Source of the DNA: Lachnospiraceae bacterium
Lineage (GTDB): Bacteria > Bacillota > Clostridia > Lachnospirales > Lachnospiraceae
Reading direction: 5' to 3'
DNA length: 64,000 nt
Assembly (NCBI GenBank): GCA_017482485.1
Contig: JAFUMV010000028.1
Location: 28,932 to 92,931 of the forward strand
Below the pieces are notes generated by a model. It saw nothing but the letters and a program-made list of their open reading frames with translations, did not search any database and was not told the DNA's origin. Shown here one piece after another: positions 1-9,202 of this stretch. The number at the start of each line of letters is the position of its first letter. The stretch's first letter is position 1. A program made the translations under genes and the position numbers.

Positions 1-516
1 TCCAACACTGACAGGGATGTCTCGTTTGATCAGAATCATACCGATAATATCCGTACCCCCCAGAGAACCTCCCATTTTCAGAGCAATGCCCATTCCAAAA
101 CCGCAGCAGATACCGCCAATGAGGCAGTTTGCCAGCACGTCCTGCGTCATGATCGGCTGAGCCGGGACCGGTATCACTGACAGGAAGAAAGTCGTTGCCG
201 TCACACAGGTCAGCGTCTTTACCAGAAACTGCTTGCCGATGCTCTTCATGGCAACCAAAAGCAGCGGAACGTTCACCGCATAGTAAATCAGACCTGCAAT
301 ATCAAAGTTCTGCAGCGGCAGGTGCAGATAGTTGACCAACAATGTACGAATGATCTGCGCGCCGCCCATCATGCCTCCGCTGTAAAGTCCCGACGGTACG
401 ACAAACAGATTCTGTCCGACAGAATATAGCAATGCCCCTCCGACAGCAATCAAAAGACGTTTCCCTTCTACCCGGACCATCTCCTTACTGAGACTTTTTG
501 TGAATGCCTTATTCAT
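1..516 (-). CDS. YitT family membrane protein (3' end outside window)
   Basis: The visible 172 codons encode an integral membrane protein that starts MNKAFTKSLSKEM, followed by hydrophobic segments at about residues 20-40, 70-90, 97-117 and 128-148. The motifs PSGLYSGGMMGG and GGSLGGTDI are typical of the YitT / DUF161 family, widespread Bacillota membrane proteins of unclear, possibly transport, function. A strong AAAGGGAGG site precedes the ATG. The C-terminal part, normally a soluble DUF2179 domain, lies beyond the left edge, so completeness cannot be judged. Family assignment is fairly secure; function is not. Confidence 0.8.
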   Translation of the reverse strand, partial: MNKAFTKSLSKEMVRVEGKRLLIAVGGALLYSVGQNLFVVPSGLYSGGMMGGAQIIRTLLVNYLHLPLQNFDIAGLIYYAVNVPLLLVAMKSIGKQFLVKTLTCVTATTFFLSVIPVPAQPIMTQDVLANCLIGGICCGFGMGIALKMGGSLGGTDIIGMILIKRDIPVSVG

Positions 517-673
517 TTGTATCCTCCCTTTATTCTGACAGCCTGTCCGCCCCTGCCGGATCTGCTGCTTTCAAAATTCCCCCTGCCGGCTTTGACATAT
601 TCGCCAATCCGACATCTGATAAGTTTATTTTACTCTCCCCTTCCTCTTCTTTCAATAAAAAATCCATCGAAAA

Positions 674-713
674 AACCGCAGAAGAGAAAATTCAGTCTGC
701 TCATTCTGCGGTT
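674..713 (-). terminator. Intrinsic terminator after the DUF378 gene
   Basis: On the minus strand a 10-bp stem (AACCGCAGAA with TTCTGCGGTT) encloses a 20-nt loop and is followed by a T run. It lies 40 bases past the DUF378 stop codon. The rest of the 517-755 gap shows no gene. Confidence 0.75.
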
Positions 714-755
714 CTTCGACATTTTACTGTTTTTGTTTCAAGTTGAATGCGGTGC

Positions 756-959
756 TCATTCGTCGTTTCCGAGTCGGCCCAGAAAAGTCAGCGTATAGAT
801 GCCGCATATGCCAACAAGCACATAGATGATACGGCTCAGCCAGCTCATATCACCGAATACAAAACTCACCAGGTTAAATCCGAACAAGCCGATCAGTCCC
901 CAGTTTATCGCACCGATAAATACAATAATCAATGCGATATAATCCAGTGTTTTGCCCAT
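756..959 (-). CDS. DUF378 family small membrane protein (YuzA-like)
   Basis: A 67-residue protein starting MGKTLDYIAL, with two hydrophobic helices and the motifs GAINWGLIGLFGFNLV and GICGIYTL that define DUF378. Function is unknown; members are short two-helix membrane proteins. An in-frame ATG lies six codons upstream, but its codons overlap the sequence AAAGGAGG, which is the ribosome binding site of the inner ATG. The inner start is therefore preferred. The gene is monocistronic, with its own terminator downstream. Confidence 0.85.
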   Translation of the reverse strand: MGKTLDYIALIIVFIGAINWGLIGLFGFNLVSFVFGDMSWLSRIIYVLVGICGIYTLTFLGRLGNDE

Positions 960-1079
960 TTTGCATCCTCCTTTCATACAGGCTTAAGCATGCCCCGAAA
1001 AGAGGATTTTTATGTATTAACGATATTTTTATCATTCCTGAGGTTTCAGCGCCTCGTTGTTATGCACTTCCTGCCGGAA

Positions 1080-2270
1080 TCAGAAATCTACATCTTCTCC
1101 GTAGAAGCATGCCTTTAACAGTTTTTCCATTTCTTCCTGAGTGGGAATTCTGGGGTTGGAACCTGTACATGCATCGCCGATTGCCAGTTCAGCCACGGTA
1201 GGAAGCTTATCAAAAAATTCCTTCTCGTCGATGATGCCGCCTTCGTACTCTTTGATTCCGTTCGGAATGTTCAGAGCAACGTTCATAGCCTTTAATTCAG
1301 CGACAAGCGCATTTACCAGCTCTTCTGTGGTTTCGCCCTTTAAGCCCATGAATACAGCGATTTCCGCATATCTCTTAGCAGCTTCTTCGTTCTTTGCATT
1401 GAACTGGATAACTCTGGGCAGATACATTGCGTTTGCACAGCCGTGAACAATGTGTCCGCCGGTGTAAGCAGCACCTGTCTTATGAGCCATGGAATGAACG
1501 ATGCCCAGCAGAGCGTTGGAGAATGCCATACCAGCCAGACACTGTGCATTGTGCATTCTGTCACGTGCATCCATGTTGCCTTCATAGGAATCCTTCAGAT
1601 CGTTGTGAATCATCTTGATCGCATGCAGCGCCAGAGGATCGGTATAATCGCAGTGCAGAGTGGAAACATAAGCTTCGATCGCATGTGTCATGGCATCCAT
1701 ACCGGTATGTGCTGTTAATTTTGCAGGCATTGTCTCTGCCAGCGCAGGATCTACAATTGCCACATCGGGTGTGATATTGAAGTCAGCCAGCGGATATTTG
1801 ATGCCCTTAGCATAATCAGTGATAACGCTGAATGCCGTAACTTCTGTTGCTGTTCCTGATGTGGAAGGAATCGCACAGAATTTTGCCTTTGTACGCAGAG
1901 TGGGGAAACTGAAAGGTGTGATCAGGTCTTCAAATGTGGTCTCGGGATACTCATAAAATGCCCACATCGCCTTTGCAGCATCAATCGGGGAACCACCGCC
2001 CATGGATACGATCCAGTCAGGCTCAAACTCCTGCATCATTTTCGCACCCTTCATAACTGTTTCCACGCTGGGATCGGGCTCTACATTTTCAAATAACCTA
2101 ACTTCCATTCCGGCTTCTTCCAGATAGCCTACCGCTTTATCCAGAAATCCGAAACGCTTCATGGAGCCGCCGCCGACTACCAGTACAGCCTTTGTTCCCT
2201 TCAGATTCTTCAGTTCAGCCAGAGAACCTTTTCCATGATAGATGTCTCTAGGCAAAGTAAAACGTCCCAT
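1080..2270 (-). CDS. Iron-containing alcohol dehydrogenase
   Basis: A 396-residue group III (Fe-dependent) alcohol dehydrogenase of the butanol dehydrogenase / AdhE-C type, reducing aldehydes to alcohols with NAD(P)H in the cytosol. The N-terminal nucleotide-binding part carries GGGSMKRFG and GGGSPIDAAKAMW. The metal ligands are likely D192 and H196 (in GMDAMTHAIEA), H259 (HSMAHKTG) and H273 (GGHIVHG). Length is usual for the family. The AGGAGG site lies eight bases before the ATG. It is transcribed alone from a good promoter just upstream. The physiological substrate cannot be told; ethanol or butanol formation in fermentation is the usual role. Confidence 0.93.
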   Translation of the reverse strand: MGRFTLPRDIYHGKGSLAELKNLKGTKAVLVVGGGSMKRFGFLDKAVGYLEEAGMEVRLFENVEPDPSVETVMKGAKMMQEFEPDWIVSMGGGSPIDAAKAMWAFYEYPETTFEDLITPFSFPTLRTKAKFCAIPSTSGTATEVTAFSVITDYAKGIKYPLADFNITPDVAIVDPALAETMPAKLTAHTGMDAMTHAIEAYVSTLHCDYTDPLALHAIKMIHNDLKDSYEGNMDARDRMHNAQCLAGMAFSNALLGIVHSMAHKTGAAYTGGHIVHGCANAMYLPRVIQFNAKNEEAAKRYAEIAVFMGLKGETTEELVNALVAELKAMNVALNIPNGIKEYEGGIIDEKEFFDKLPTVAELAIGDACTGSNPRIPTQEEMEKLLKACFYGEDVDF

Positions 2271-2310
2271 AAAAATTACCTCCTGATATTATTGATGTAA
2301 CCACATACAT

Positions 2311-2339
2311 AGAATAACCCGTTTATGCAGGCTTTTCAA
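2311..2339 (-). promoter_or_regulatory. Sigma-A promoter for the alcohol dehydrogenase
   Basis: On the minus strand TTGAAA and TATTCT are separated by exactly 17 bases, placing the start of transcription about 35 bases before the ATG of the dehydrogenase gene. Confidence 0.6.
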
Positions 2340-2398
2340 CTTAAATTTTTGTTAACTTTATCAGGATGTTGTTTTAGGTGCACATCTTCAGGAAATGC

Positions 2399-3655
2399 TC
2401 ATGCCTCCCGGTGAAAATATTTGTCCAGATTCTTCCGGCGCTCCTCAGACATGCCTTTTTTTACGGGAAGAACTGCTGCATTCGCAATATCCCCGATAAT
2501 CCGAACCGCAAAATCCACATTTTTACGGATTGCTTTTTCGCTCAGCGTCGGAATCAGGTCATGAATTGTATGAATTTCTGCCGTAGAGGTCCCCCGGCTT
2601 AACCCCAGTGCCGGAATGTTGTGATCACAAAACGGCGCGGAATCACTGGAATGAACCCCGGCGCGAAATTTGGCTGAATAGCCTGCCATTTTACAATACT
2701 GATCGATAAAGGTTTCCAGTTCCTTCTCTCCTGTAATGAAAATATCATTTGCGCCCAAAGCAGTTCCGCACATATCAAAATTGAAGCAGAACTTAATGTC
2801 CTCAAGCAGATTCTGGTTCTGCCGCACATATGCCTTAGAACCAAGCAGCCCCAGTTCTTCACTGCCGCACCAGATAAAGCGCAGAGTTCTTCTTGGCGGA
2901 TTCGCTGCAAAATGCCGAAAGATCGCCAGAAGGGCTGTCGTACCGGTGGCATTATCCCAGGAACCGGTGCCGAGCGGAACGGAATCATAATGTGCAGTCA
3001 GCACGATGGATTCCTCTTTCAAATCCGTACCTTCTATGACAGCCAGGACATTCTGGCTTTCTGCTTCTGTATTTTCCTGTTCCAATGTAAGATGAACGCT
3101 TTTTACTTCCTCCTGAATCAGCGCAGCCGCATCCGCAGCAGTGATATAAAAACCAGGAATCACTCCATTACGGGCAAAATGCTCCCTCAGTTCTTTCGGG
3201 TACAGAGAAGCCTCCTCTGCCGTAAAATAGTATTTCCCTTTTAAGACGAAAAAAGCGGCCGCATGATGTTCGATAAGCCGTTTGTAAACCGCTTCATCCA
3301 TCAGCTCATTTAACAGTACTGCTGCATCGCTGAGGTCACCTACATTAGAAAAATCAATCTCCGAAGCCTCATCCAGATATACCAGTCTGCATTCTCTGTC
3401 GATATTGCCCGAACGAAGAAAAGGGGCGCACGCAAGCTCTCGTCCCAACGCTTTTACAGAACATTTCTTCACTTTTGCATCCGGAATCTTAAAAGGCATA
3501 ACCTCTCCCCGAATGTCTTTTCTGCCGGCGTTTTCTCCTGCCAGCCTGATCTCTCTCAATACCAGTTCTGCCGCTTTCTTCTCTTCAGCACTTCCGCCGA
3601 CGCGGACAAAACTTAACTCTTTTACAAAATCCAGCAGATTATTCACGTTTTTCAT
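2399..3655 (-). CDS. M28 family zinc aminopeptidase
   Basis: A 418-residue metallopeptidase with no signal peptide, so probably cytosolic. The two-zinc site of family M28 is complete: AHYDS (His and Asp), WDNATG (bridging Asp), GSEELGLLGS (catalytic Glu and ligand Glu), FDMCG (Asp) and EIHTIHD (His). A PA-like insert occupies about residues 90-200. It probably removes N-terminal residues from imported peptides. The start overlaps the 3' end of the GNAT gene by 17 bases and the Shine-Dalgarno is only three bases from the ATG, so translation is probably coupled. It is the last gene of the peptide-uptake operon; no clear terminator is seen after it. Confidence 0.9.
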   Translation of the reverse strand: MKNVNNLLDFVKELSFVRVGGSAEEKKAAELVLREIRLAGENAGRKDIRGEVMPFKIPDAKVKKCSVKALGRELACAPFLRSGNIDRECRLVYLDEASEIDFSNVGDLSDAAVLLNELMDEAVYKRLIEHHAAAFFVLKGKYYFTAEEASLYPKELREHFARNGVIPGFYITAADAAALIQEEVKSVHLTLEQENTEAESQNVLAVIEGTDLKEESIVLTAHYDSVPLGTGSWDNATGTTALLAIFRHFAANPPRRTLRFIWCGSEELGLLGSKAYVRQNQNLLEDIKFCFNFDMCGTALGANDIFITGEKELETFIDQYCKMAGYSAKFRAGVHSSDSAPFCDHNIPALGLSRGTSTAEIHTIHDLIPTLSEKAIRKNVDFAVRIIGDIANAAVLPVKKGMSEERRKNLDKYFHREA

Positions 3656-4166
3656 CCTCTCCGTCCGGCAGATATTTTTCTACCAAAACACAGGAAAATC
3701 CAAGATTTATTCTCTTTTCCTTCTTTTCCTCGTCAGGTTTCTTTTCCCTGGGTCTTTCATATACTGAAGGGCTGACCTCGTAGTTGGTCACATATCCAAG
3801 TTTATTATAAAAGCCGGCTGCCCGATCCTGGCTGCTGATTACGATATGCTTTACGCCGCTTTCCAGAATCCATTTTTCCGCATCTTCAATTAAAATGCTT
3901 CCATAGCCGCTTTTCTGCTTTTCCCGAATAACGCATACTCTCTCGATTTTTCCTACCCCTTTGGCCGGAAAGGCAATACGGCATCCGGCCACAGGCTTAT
4001 GATCTTCCACCAGCACAACCGCCTGTAAGTCTTCCCTGGGCGCATCATGAGAGAATTCCGTTTCAATGGGAATATTCTGTCCAAAACAAAATGCATCTGT
4101 TCTTACGTAATCATATGCTTTAAAAAGCCACTCCGGTGATTCTTTTGTAACATGATAAATTTCCAT
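3639..4166 (-). CDS. GNAT family N-acetyltransferase
   Basis: A 175-residue protein with the GNAT fold. The acetyl-CoA loop region is KQKSGYGSILIEDAEKW, after a beta strand VGKIERVCVI; the late motif AAGFYNKLGYV is also typical. The C-terminal 30 residues are charged and low in complexity (REKKPDEEKKEKR). It transfers an acetyl group from acetyl-CoA to an amine, but the substrate is not evident. The position between two peptidase genes suggests acetylation of amino acids, small peptides or their derivatives. A GAGAGGAAGG site precedes the ATG. Confidence 0.85.
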   Translation of the reverse strand: MEIYHVTKESPEWLFKAYDYVRTDAFCFGQNIPIETEFSHDAPREDLQAVVLVEDHKPVAGCRIAFPAKGVGKIERVCVIREKQKSGYGSILIEDAEKWILESGVKHIVISSQDRAAGFYNKLGYVTNYEVSPSVYERPREKKPDEEKKEKRINLGFSCVLVEKYLPDGEDEKRE

Positions 4167-4213
4167 TTTTTACCTTCCTCTCCTGTTCCGGTTATTTTTT
4201 AACCTGGCCAACA

Positions 4214-5239
4214 TCATAAAATAATTAACTCCTTGGGTGAAAACTCCAGAAGCTCCAAACCGTCTTTTTTTACTACGGCGATATCTTCAATACGCACTCC
4301 GCCATAACCTTCCAGATAAATTCCGGGTTCAATGCTGACGACCATACCCGCTTTCAGAATGCGTTCCTCTGTCTTTCCCAATCCGGTGCCTTCATGAATA
4401 TCCAGTCCGATGCCATGTCCCAGACCGTGCAGAAAACTGCCCTGAAACTCTGTACTGTCAATGATATTTCTCGCAGCTGCGTCCGCTTCTTTCCCCGCGA
4501 TTCCTTCTTTTACAGCCAAAATTCCGGTCTGCTGTGCCTGGGCGACCAGATCGTATATCCGCCTCTGACGTTCTGAAGGATTTCCTACCACGACTGTTCT
4601 TGTAAGGTCAGAGTGATAACCGTTGAACCTGCAGCCATAATCCATCGTGACAAAATCGCCGGACTGTATCCGATCATTCGTAGGCCAGTGGTGGGGATAT
4701 GCAGAATTTTTTCCGGCAGCCACGATCGTTTTATTCGGTTCCTGGGCTCCCAGAATTCTCATCTGATATTCTAAAAATGCTGCGACCTCCAATTCGCTTC
4801 TTCCCGGTTTTATAAAATGCAGCACCTCTTCAAATGCACGATCCGTAATTTCACAGGCTTTCCGTATCTGCTCCAGTTCCCAATCCGATTTCACTTCACG
4901 CAGCTTTGCGATATCATCCTCTGCTGCCACGAAGATATCTTTTACTTCTGCACGAACCAGCGAAAAAATATCAAGGGGAATTGTTTTTTCAACCGCCAGT
5001 CGGGAAATATTGTCTTCTGCCAGCAGCTTTTTTACCGTATCTCCCAGTTTGCTCTGTTCGATTTCAATTCCCTTTACGCCCTCCGGCAGTTTGGGATTTT
5101 CCCGCATCTGCCAGAAAATAAAAGTTACCTGCTTTTCAGATACATAAGTTACCCCATTGGAAAAAGCGAGGTGATGAAAATATCTCTGATTGACCGCATC
5201 AGACACAAGCAATGCCGGATACGTTAACGAATTTCCCAT
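4214..5239 (-). CDS. M24 family Xaa-Pro aminopeptidase
   Basis: A 341-residue creatinase-fold metallopeptidase that hydrolyses peptides with proline in second position. A degenerate N-terminal domain spans about residues 1-110. The catalytic domain shows all five metal ligands: MDYG, HSDLTRTV, HGLGHGIGLDIHE, SIEPGIY and VRIED. It starts 12 bases after the oppF-like stop with its own AAGGAGG. Co-transcription with an oligopeptide importer fits a role in breaking down imported proline-containing peptides. It is shorter than PepP of enterics but usual for PepQ/YpdF-like enzymes of Clostridia. Confidence 0.92.
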   Translation of the reverse strand: MGNSLTYPALLVSDAVNQRYFHHLAFSNGVTYVSEKQVTFIFWQMRENPKLPEGVKGIEIEQSKLGDTVKKLLAEDNISRLAVEKTIPLDIFSLVRAEVKDIFVAAEDDIAKLREVKSDWELEQIRKACEITDRAFEEVLHFIKPGRSELEVAAFLEYQMRILGAQEPNKTIVAAGKNSAYPHHWPTNDRIQSGDFVTMDYGCRFNGYHSDLTRTVVVGNPSERQRRIYDLVAQAQQTGILAVKEGIAGKEADAAARNIIDSTEFQGSFLHGLGHGIGLDIHEGTGLGKTEERILKAGMVVSIEPGIYLEGYGGVRIEDIAVVKKDGLELLEFSPKELIIL

Positions 5240-5251
5240 GAAAATTCCTCC

Positions 5252-6229
5252 TTATTCAAAATGATTCAGCTCTTCAACCCGATGACAGGCTATCATATGA
5301 TTGTCGGAAATTTTTCTTAAGGAAGGGCTTTCCTGGCGGCATCTGTCGGTAGCATATTTGCATCTGCCCGCAAATTTGCATCCCTTTGGCGTATTGATCG
5401 GACTTGGAACATCTCCTTCCAGCACAATCTGGCTTCTCTCATTTTCTTCCACCGGATCGGGCTTTGGAACTGCGGAAATCAATGCCTGTGTATAAGGATG
5501 CAGAGGATTCAGATACAATTCTTCCGGCTCCGCCACTTCCACCAATGACCCCAGGTACATCACTCCCACGCGGTCCGAAATATAACGGACCATGGAAAGA
5601 TCATGGGCAATAAATAAGTATGTTAAATTCAGCTCCGTCTGCAGTCTCTTCAGCAGATTTATAATCTGGGCCTGAATGGAAACATCCAGCGCGGAAATCG
5701 GTTCATCACAAACGATAAACTCCGGGTTTACAGCCAGCGCACGGGCAATTCCCGTCCTCTGACGCTGCCCGCCGGAAAACTCATATGGAAAACGCCTGGC
5801 ATGTTCCGGATTCAATCCCACCATGTCCAACAGCTCATACATTCTGTCATCCATTTCCTTCGCGGACCCCAGATGATGAATTTTCATTCCCTCTTTGATG
5901 ATCTCTCCGATGGTCATACGGGGATTTAAGGAGGCATAGGGCTGCTGAAAAATCATTTGTACCTGTTTGGTATAGGCTTTGGCTTTTTTTCTGTTTAAAT
6001 CTACAACAGATTCTCCTTTGTAGAATATATCACCGCCGTTGGGTTTATATAAACGCACCAGCAGGCGCCCCAGCGTACTTTTTCCGCATCCGGATTCGCC
6101 TACAAGCCCAAAGGTCTCTCCCTTTATAATCTGAAAGGTCACGTCGTCGACTGCTTTTAATTCGCCATTATCTACCTTAAAGCTCTTATTCAAATGTTGA
6201 ATGTCAAACAGCACTTCTTCATTTTTCAT
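5252..6229 (-). CDS. oppF: Oligopeptide ABC transporter ATP-binding protein (OppF type)
   Basis: A 325-residue ATPase of the Dpp/Opp class that energises peptide import with the OppD partner. Walker A is GESGCGKST, the Q-loop lies in MIFQQPYASLNPRMT, the signature is FSGGQRQR, and Walker B is FIVCDEPISALD. The C-terminal oligopeptide/dipeptide domain has the Cys cluster GCKFAGRCKYATDRC. An upstream ATG eight codons earlier would overlap oppD; the inner ATG with GAAGGAAGG before it starts four bases after the oppD stop and is preferred. Confidence 0.9.
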   Translation of the reverse strand: MKNEEVLFDIQHLNKSFKVDNGELKAVDDVTFQIIKGETFGLVGESGCGKSTLGRLLVRLYKPNGGDIFYKGESVVDLNRKKAKAYTKQVQMIFQQPYASLNPRMTIGEIIKEGMKIHHLGSAKEMDDRMYELLDMVGLNPEHARRFPYEFSGGQRQRTGIARALAVNPEFIVCDEPISALDVSIQAQIINLLKRLQTELNLTYLFIAHDLSMVRYISDRVGVMYLGSLVEVAEPEELYLNPLHPYTQALISAVPKPDPVEENERSQIVLEGDVPSPINTPKGCKFAGRCKYATDRCRQESPSLRKISDNHMIACHRVEELNHFE

Positions 6230-6233
6230 ATTG

Positions 6234-7238
6234 CTATACCTTCCTTCTTCCAAGTTTCACAGGGCAATCCGGATCCAACATCCAGCAGCGGCATCGATGG
6301 CTTTCCGACAACTCGGTCTCCGGCGGCAGGTGATCTTTGCACACCTTCATTGCATATTCGCAGCGATCGGCAAACGGGCATCCTACCGGCGGCTTTACGA
6401 GATCCGGCGGCGTTCCTTCAATTGATTTAAGAGGCTCTCCTTTCTGCTTGCTCAGGCGGGATATGGAATCCAGCAATCCCCATGTATAGGGATGTTCGGA
6501 TCTGTAAAAGATGTCCTCCACCGTTCCCATTTCAACCACAATTCCGCCATACATTACGGCAACCTTCTTCGCAATGCTGGCAACCACGCCAAGATCATGG
6601 GTAATGATGATAATGGAAACTTTTTTCTCTCTCTGCATTTCTTTCATCAGGTTCAGAATTTGCGCCTGCACAGTCACGTCCAGCGCTGTGGTAGGCTCAT
6701 CTGCGATCAGAACCTGGGGAGAGCATGCCATTGCCATCGCTATCACAACTCTTTGAAGCTGTCCGCCTGAAAATTCATGCGGGAACTGGTCTACTCTTTG
6801 TTCCGGATTCGGCAGCTTCACCATCTGCAGTAATTCTACCGCCCGTTCCCTTGCTTCTTTCCTGGATAATTTCTTTCCTCTTTTATGTCGGCGCAGCACT
6901 TCTGCAATCTGGTTTCCGACCGTCATGGTAGGATTTAATGCAGTCATCGGTTCCTGAAAAATCATACCGATTTTATTTCCCCGAATGTTCTGCATCTCCT
7001 TTTCGGATATTTTCAGCAAATCGGTTCCGTCCAGCAAAATTTCACCACTTTTGATTTCCGTATTTTCCATATTGTGGAGACGCATAATTGTCTGTGCTGT
7101 AACAGATTTGCCGCATCCGGACTCTCCGACAATTGCCAGTGTGTCCTCATCTTCCAGTTTTAAATTAACCCCACGCACAGCCTGCACTTCGCCGGAATAT
7201 GTATGAAAGGATACTCTCAGATCTTTAATTTCTAACAT
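6234..7238 (-). CDS. oppD: Oligopeptide ABC transporter ATP-binding protein (OppD type)
   Basis: A 334-residue ABC ATPase with Walker A GESGCGKSV, signature FSGGQLQR, Walker B VLIADEPTTALD and the H-loop ITHDLGVV. The C-terminal Opp/Dpp domain has Cys residues in VGCPFADRCEYAMKVC and a further RCRCW, which in relatives bind an Fe-S cluster or shape the peptide-transporter tail. It forms a heterodimer with the next gene product on the cytosolic face. GAGGAG precedes the ATG and only four bases separate it from the oppC stop, so it is in the same operon. Confidence 0.9.
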   Translation of the reverse strand: MLEIKDLRVSFHTYSGEVQAVRGVNLKLEDEDTLAIVGESGCGKSVTAQTIMRLHNMENTEIKSGEILLDGTDLLKISEKEMQNIRGNKIGMIFQEPMTALNPTMTVGNQIAEVLRRHKRGKKLSRKEARERAVELLQMVKLPNPEQRVDQFPHEFSGGQLQRVVIAMAMACSPQVLIADEPTTALDVTVQAQILNLMKEMQREKKVSIIIITHDLGVVASIAKKVAVMYGGIVVEMGTVEDIFYRSEHPYTWGLLDSISRLSKQKGEPLKSIEGTPPDLVKPPVGCPFADRCEYAMKVCKDHLPPETELSESHRCRCWMLDPDCPVKLGRRKV

Positions 7239-7242
7239 ATCT

Positions 7243-8160
7243 TCATCTCCTCATCTGGGGGTCTAAGGCGTCTCTTAATCCGTCACCAAACAGGTTGAAC
7301 GCCAGCATTGTCAGCGCAAACACGATTGCCGGTGTAAAAAACAGCCATAATGATCCCGGAAACTGATTGGAACCCAGCTGAAGCAGGTTGCCCCAGCTCG
7401 CTTCCGGAATGGAAATGCCAAGGCCAAGATAACTTAAATATGCTTCTGCTCCGATTGCACCCGGAATGCTCATGGTATAATTCACCAGAATCGGTCCGAT
7501 TGTATTTGGAAGCAAATGGGTTCTGAGCACTTTCCACTTGCTCGCTCCAAGCACCTGCGCGGCCATCGCATATTCATTTTCCCTCAGTGCAAGAACCTGC
7601 CCTCTGACCAGACGTGCCAGACCGGTCCAACCGGTAAGGCAAAGCGCAAACAGCAGGGTTCCCACACTGCCGCTGAACACTGTCAGCAGCAAAATCATGA
7701 TGATCATTTGAGGAATTGATACGATGACATCGATGACACGCATCATGAGTATGTCTGCCTTCCCTCCTAAATACCCGGCGATTCCGCCATATATGGTTCC
7801 TATGACCAGATTGATGGTTTCTGCGACAAAGCCGATAATCAGTGATGTTCTTGTTCCGCGCACCAGACGTGTCAGGACATCACGTCCCAGATCATCTGTG
7901 CCAAACCAGTGCTGTCTGCCGGGGGCTTCCAGCGTGTGCAGCAAATCCGTTTTCTGGTAGTTCGGTAAAAAAATGGGGCCGAAAATGGCAACCAGAACAA
8001 TAAACAGGATAAATCCAAGGGAAATCATTGCCGCTTTATTCTGTTTCAGGGTGCGGATAACGCCCTGGGAATAGGTCAGGGATACCCGGTTTATTTTCTG
8101 ACTTGCTTTTACGTCCTTTGGAATTTTCGTAAAGTCTTTTATAAAGGTTTTCTCTGCCAT
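7243..8160 (-). CDS. oppC: Oligopeptide ABC transporter permease (OppC type)
   Basis: A 305-residue inner membrane permease. It has an N-terminal OppC-N segment (one helix near residues 40-60), then the BPD_transp_1 domain with five further helices. The EAA loop that contacts the ATPases is LGASKWKVLRTHLLPN. The stretch HWFGTDDLGRDVLTR is a hallmark of OppC/DppC. The ATG has CGAGGAGG upstream and begins two bases after the oppB stop. It pairs with OppB to form the translocation channel. Confidence 0.9.
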   Translation of the reverse strand: MAEKTFIKDFTKIPKDVKASQKINRVSLTYSQGVIRTLKQNKAAMISLGFILFIVLVAIFGPIFLPNYQKTDLLHTLEAPGRQHWFGTDDLGRDVLTRLVRGTRTSLIIGFVAETINLVIGTIYGGIAGYLGGKADILMMRVIDVIVSIPQMIIMILLLTVFSGSVGTLLFALCLTGWTGLARLVRGQVLALRENEYAMAAQVLGASKWKVLRTHLLPNTIGPILVNYTMSIPGAIGAEAYLSYLGLGISIPEASWGNLLQLGSNQFPGSLWLFFTPAIVFALTMLAFNLFGDGLRDALDPQMRR

Positions 8161-8162
8161 TG

Positions 8163-9131
8163 CTACCTCCTCGATCCCGATAATCTGACACGCGGATCAA
8201 TCACACAATAGATGATGTCTACAACAAGTGTACTGGCAACAACAAAGATAGAATAAAAAATCGTAAGACCCATGGTCAGTGTATAATCTCTTGCAGACAC
8301 GCTGTTTACATAATATTTTCCAAGACCCGGAATCGCAAATAAGCTTTCTATTACGAAAGATCCCGTACAGATACTGCCTACCATTCTTCCCACGACTGTG
8401 ACAACCGGCATCAGCGCATTGCGCACCTCATGCTTCCAGGTCACTGCTGCATTGGAGATTCCTTTGCTTTTTGCCGTTTTTATATAGTCCTGCCCGATCA
8501 CATCCAGCATGGAGGAACGCATCAGGCGGGTTATGGTCGCTATGGAACCCATTCCCAGCGTGAATGTAGGAAGAATCGTATAGCGGAAGCTTTCCCATCT
8601 TGAAATCGGGAACAGCTGGAAAGAGGTATGAAATGTTTCTTTAATCCAGGAAGATATCCAGAGTCCGAATAAACACTGCATCAGTGTGCCGAGCACAAAG
8701 CTTGGTACCGAAATGCCGATAATGGCGATCACGGAAGAAAAGCGGTCCAGTCCCTTATTGTGTTTCAGCGCTGCTCCCACGCCAAGCAGAATGCCTGTGA
8801 ATACGGCAAATACAAGAGCACGAAGTCCTAAGTCAAGAGATACCGGAAATGCTTTTTTAATAATGTCAGTAACGCTTTGATTGGGAAAGGAAATGGATGT
8901 TCCGAAGTTGCCGTGCAATATATTTTTCAGATAAATGAGATATTGTTCTACTAAGGGTTTATCCAGTCCGTAGTTTGCCTCCAAGGCAGCCAGTGCTTCC
9001 GGCGTTATATTGTCATTTCCCGTAGAAAAGGGGGTGCCGGGAATCATATGCATCAGGAAAAATGTTAAGGTTATTACCACGAACACCGTGACAATGGCGA
9101 TAATAATTCGTTGTAAAATATACTTTTTCAT
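8163..9131 (-). CDS. oppB: Oligopeptide ABC transporter permease (OppB type)
   Basis: A 322-residue permease that starts MKKYILQRIII, with the N-terminal helix followed by MHMIPGTPF, the typical OppB/DppB signature. The EAA loop is GISNAAVTWKHEVRNALMP. In-frame ATGs 6 and 21 codons upstream exist, but the farther one would include a perfect hairpin, and the best-placed Shine-Dalgarno (GGAG, 12 bases away) serves the chosen ATG; the one six codons upstream cannot be excluded. It is separated from the binding-protein gene by a short space holding that hairpin. Confidence 0.88.
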   Translation of the reverse strand: MKKYILQRIIIAIVTVFVVITLTFFLMHMIPGTPFSTGNDNITPEALAALEANYGLDKPLVEQYLIYLKNILHGNFGTSISFPNQSVTDIIKKAFPVSLDLGLRALVFAVFTGILLGVGAALKHNKGLDRFSSVIAIIGISVPSFVLGTLMQCLFGLWISSWIKETFHTSFQLFPISRWESFRYTILPTFTLGMGSIATITRLMRSSMLDVIGQDYIKTAKSKGISNAAVTWKHEVRNALMPVVTVVGRMVGSICTGSFVIESLFAIPGLGKYYVNSVSARDYTLTMGLTIFYSIFVVASTLVVDIIYCVIDPRVRLSGSRR

Positions 9132-9158
9132 AAATAAACGCTGCTCCATTATTAAATA

Positions 9159-9183
9159 CCGGGATAGTTTTTCACTATCCCGG
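9159..9183 (-). promoter_or_regulatory. Perfect hairpin between oppA and oppB
   Basis: A perfect 10-bp inverted repeat (CCGGGATAGT with ACTATCCCGG) with a five-base loop lies 20 bases after the oppA stop. No U-tract follows, so it is not a strong terminator. Such hairpins commonly protect the 3' end of a binding-protein message and give more binding protein than permease. Confidence 0.65.
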
Positions 9184-9202
9184 ATGTACTGCAAACGATA
9201 AT

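Noticed and set aside
4180-4200. GGTTATTTTTTAACC as a terminator between the M24 and GNAT genes
   Set aside because: The stem is only five bases, AT-rich and without a following T run, so the operon probably continues.
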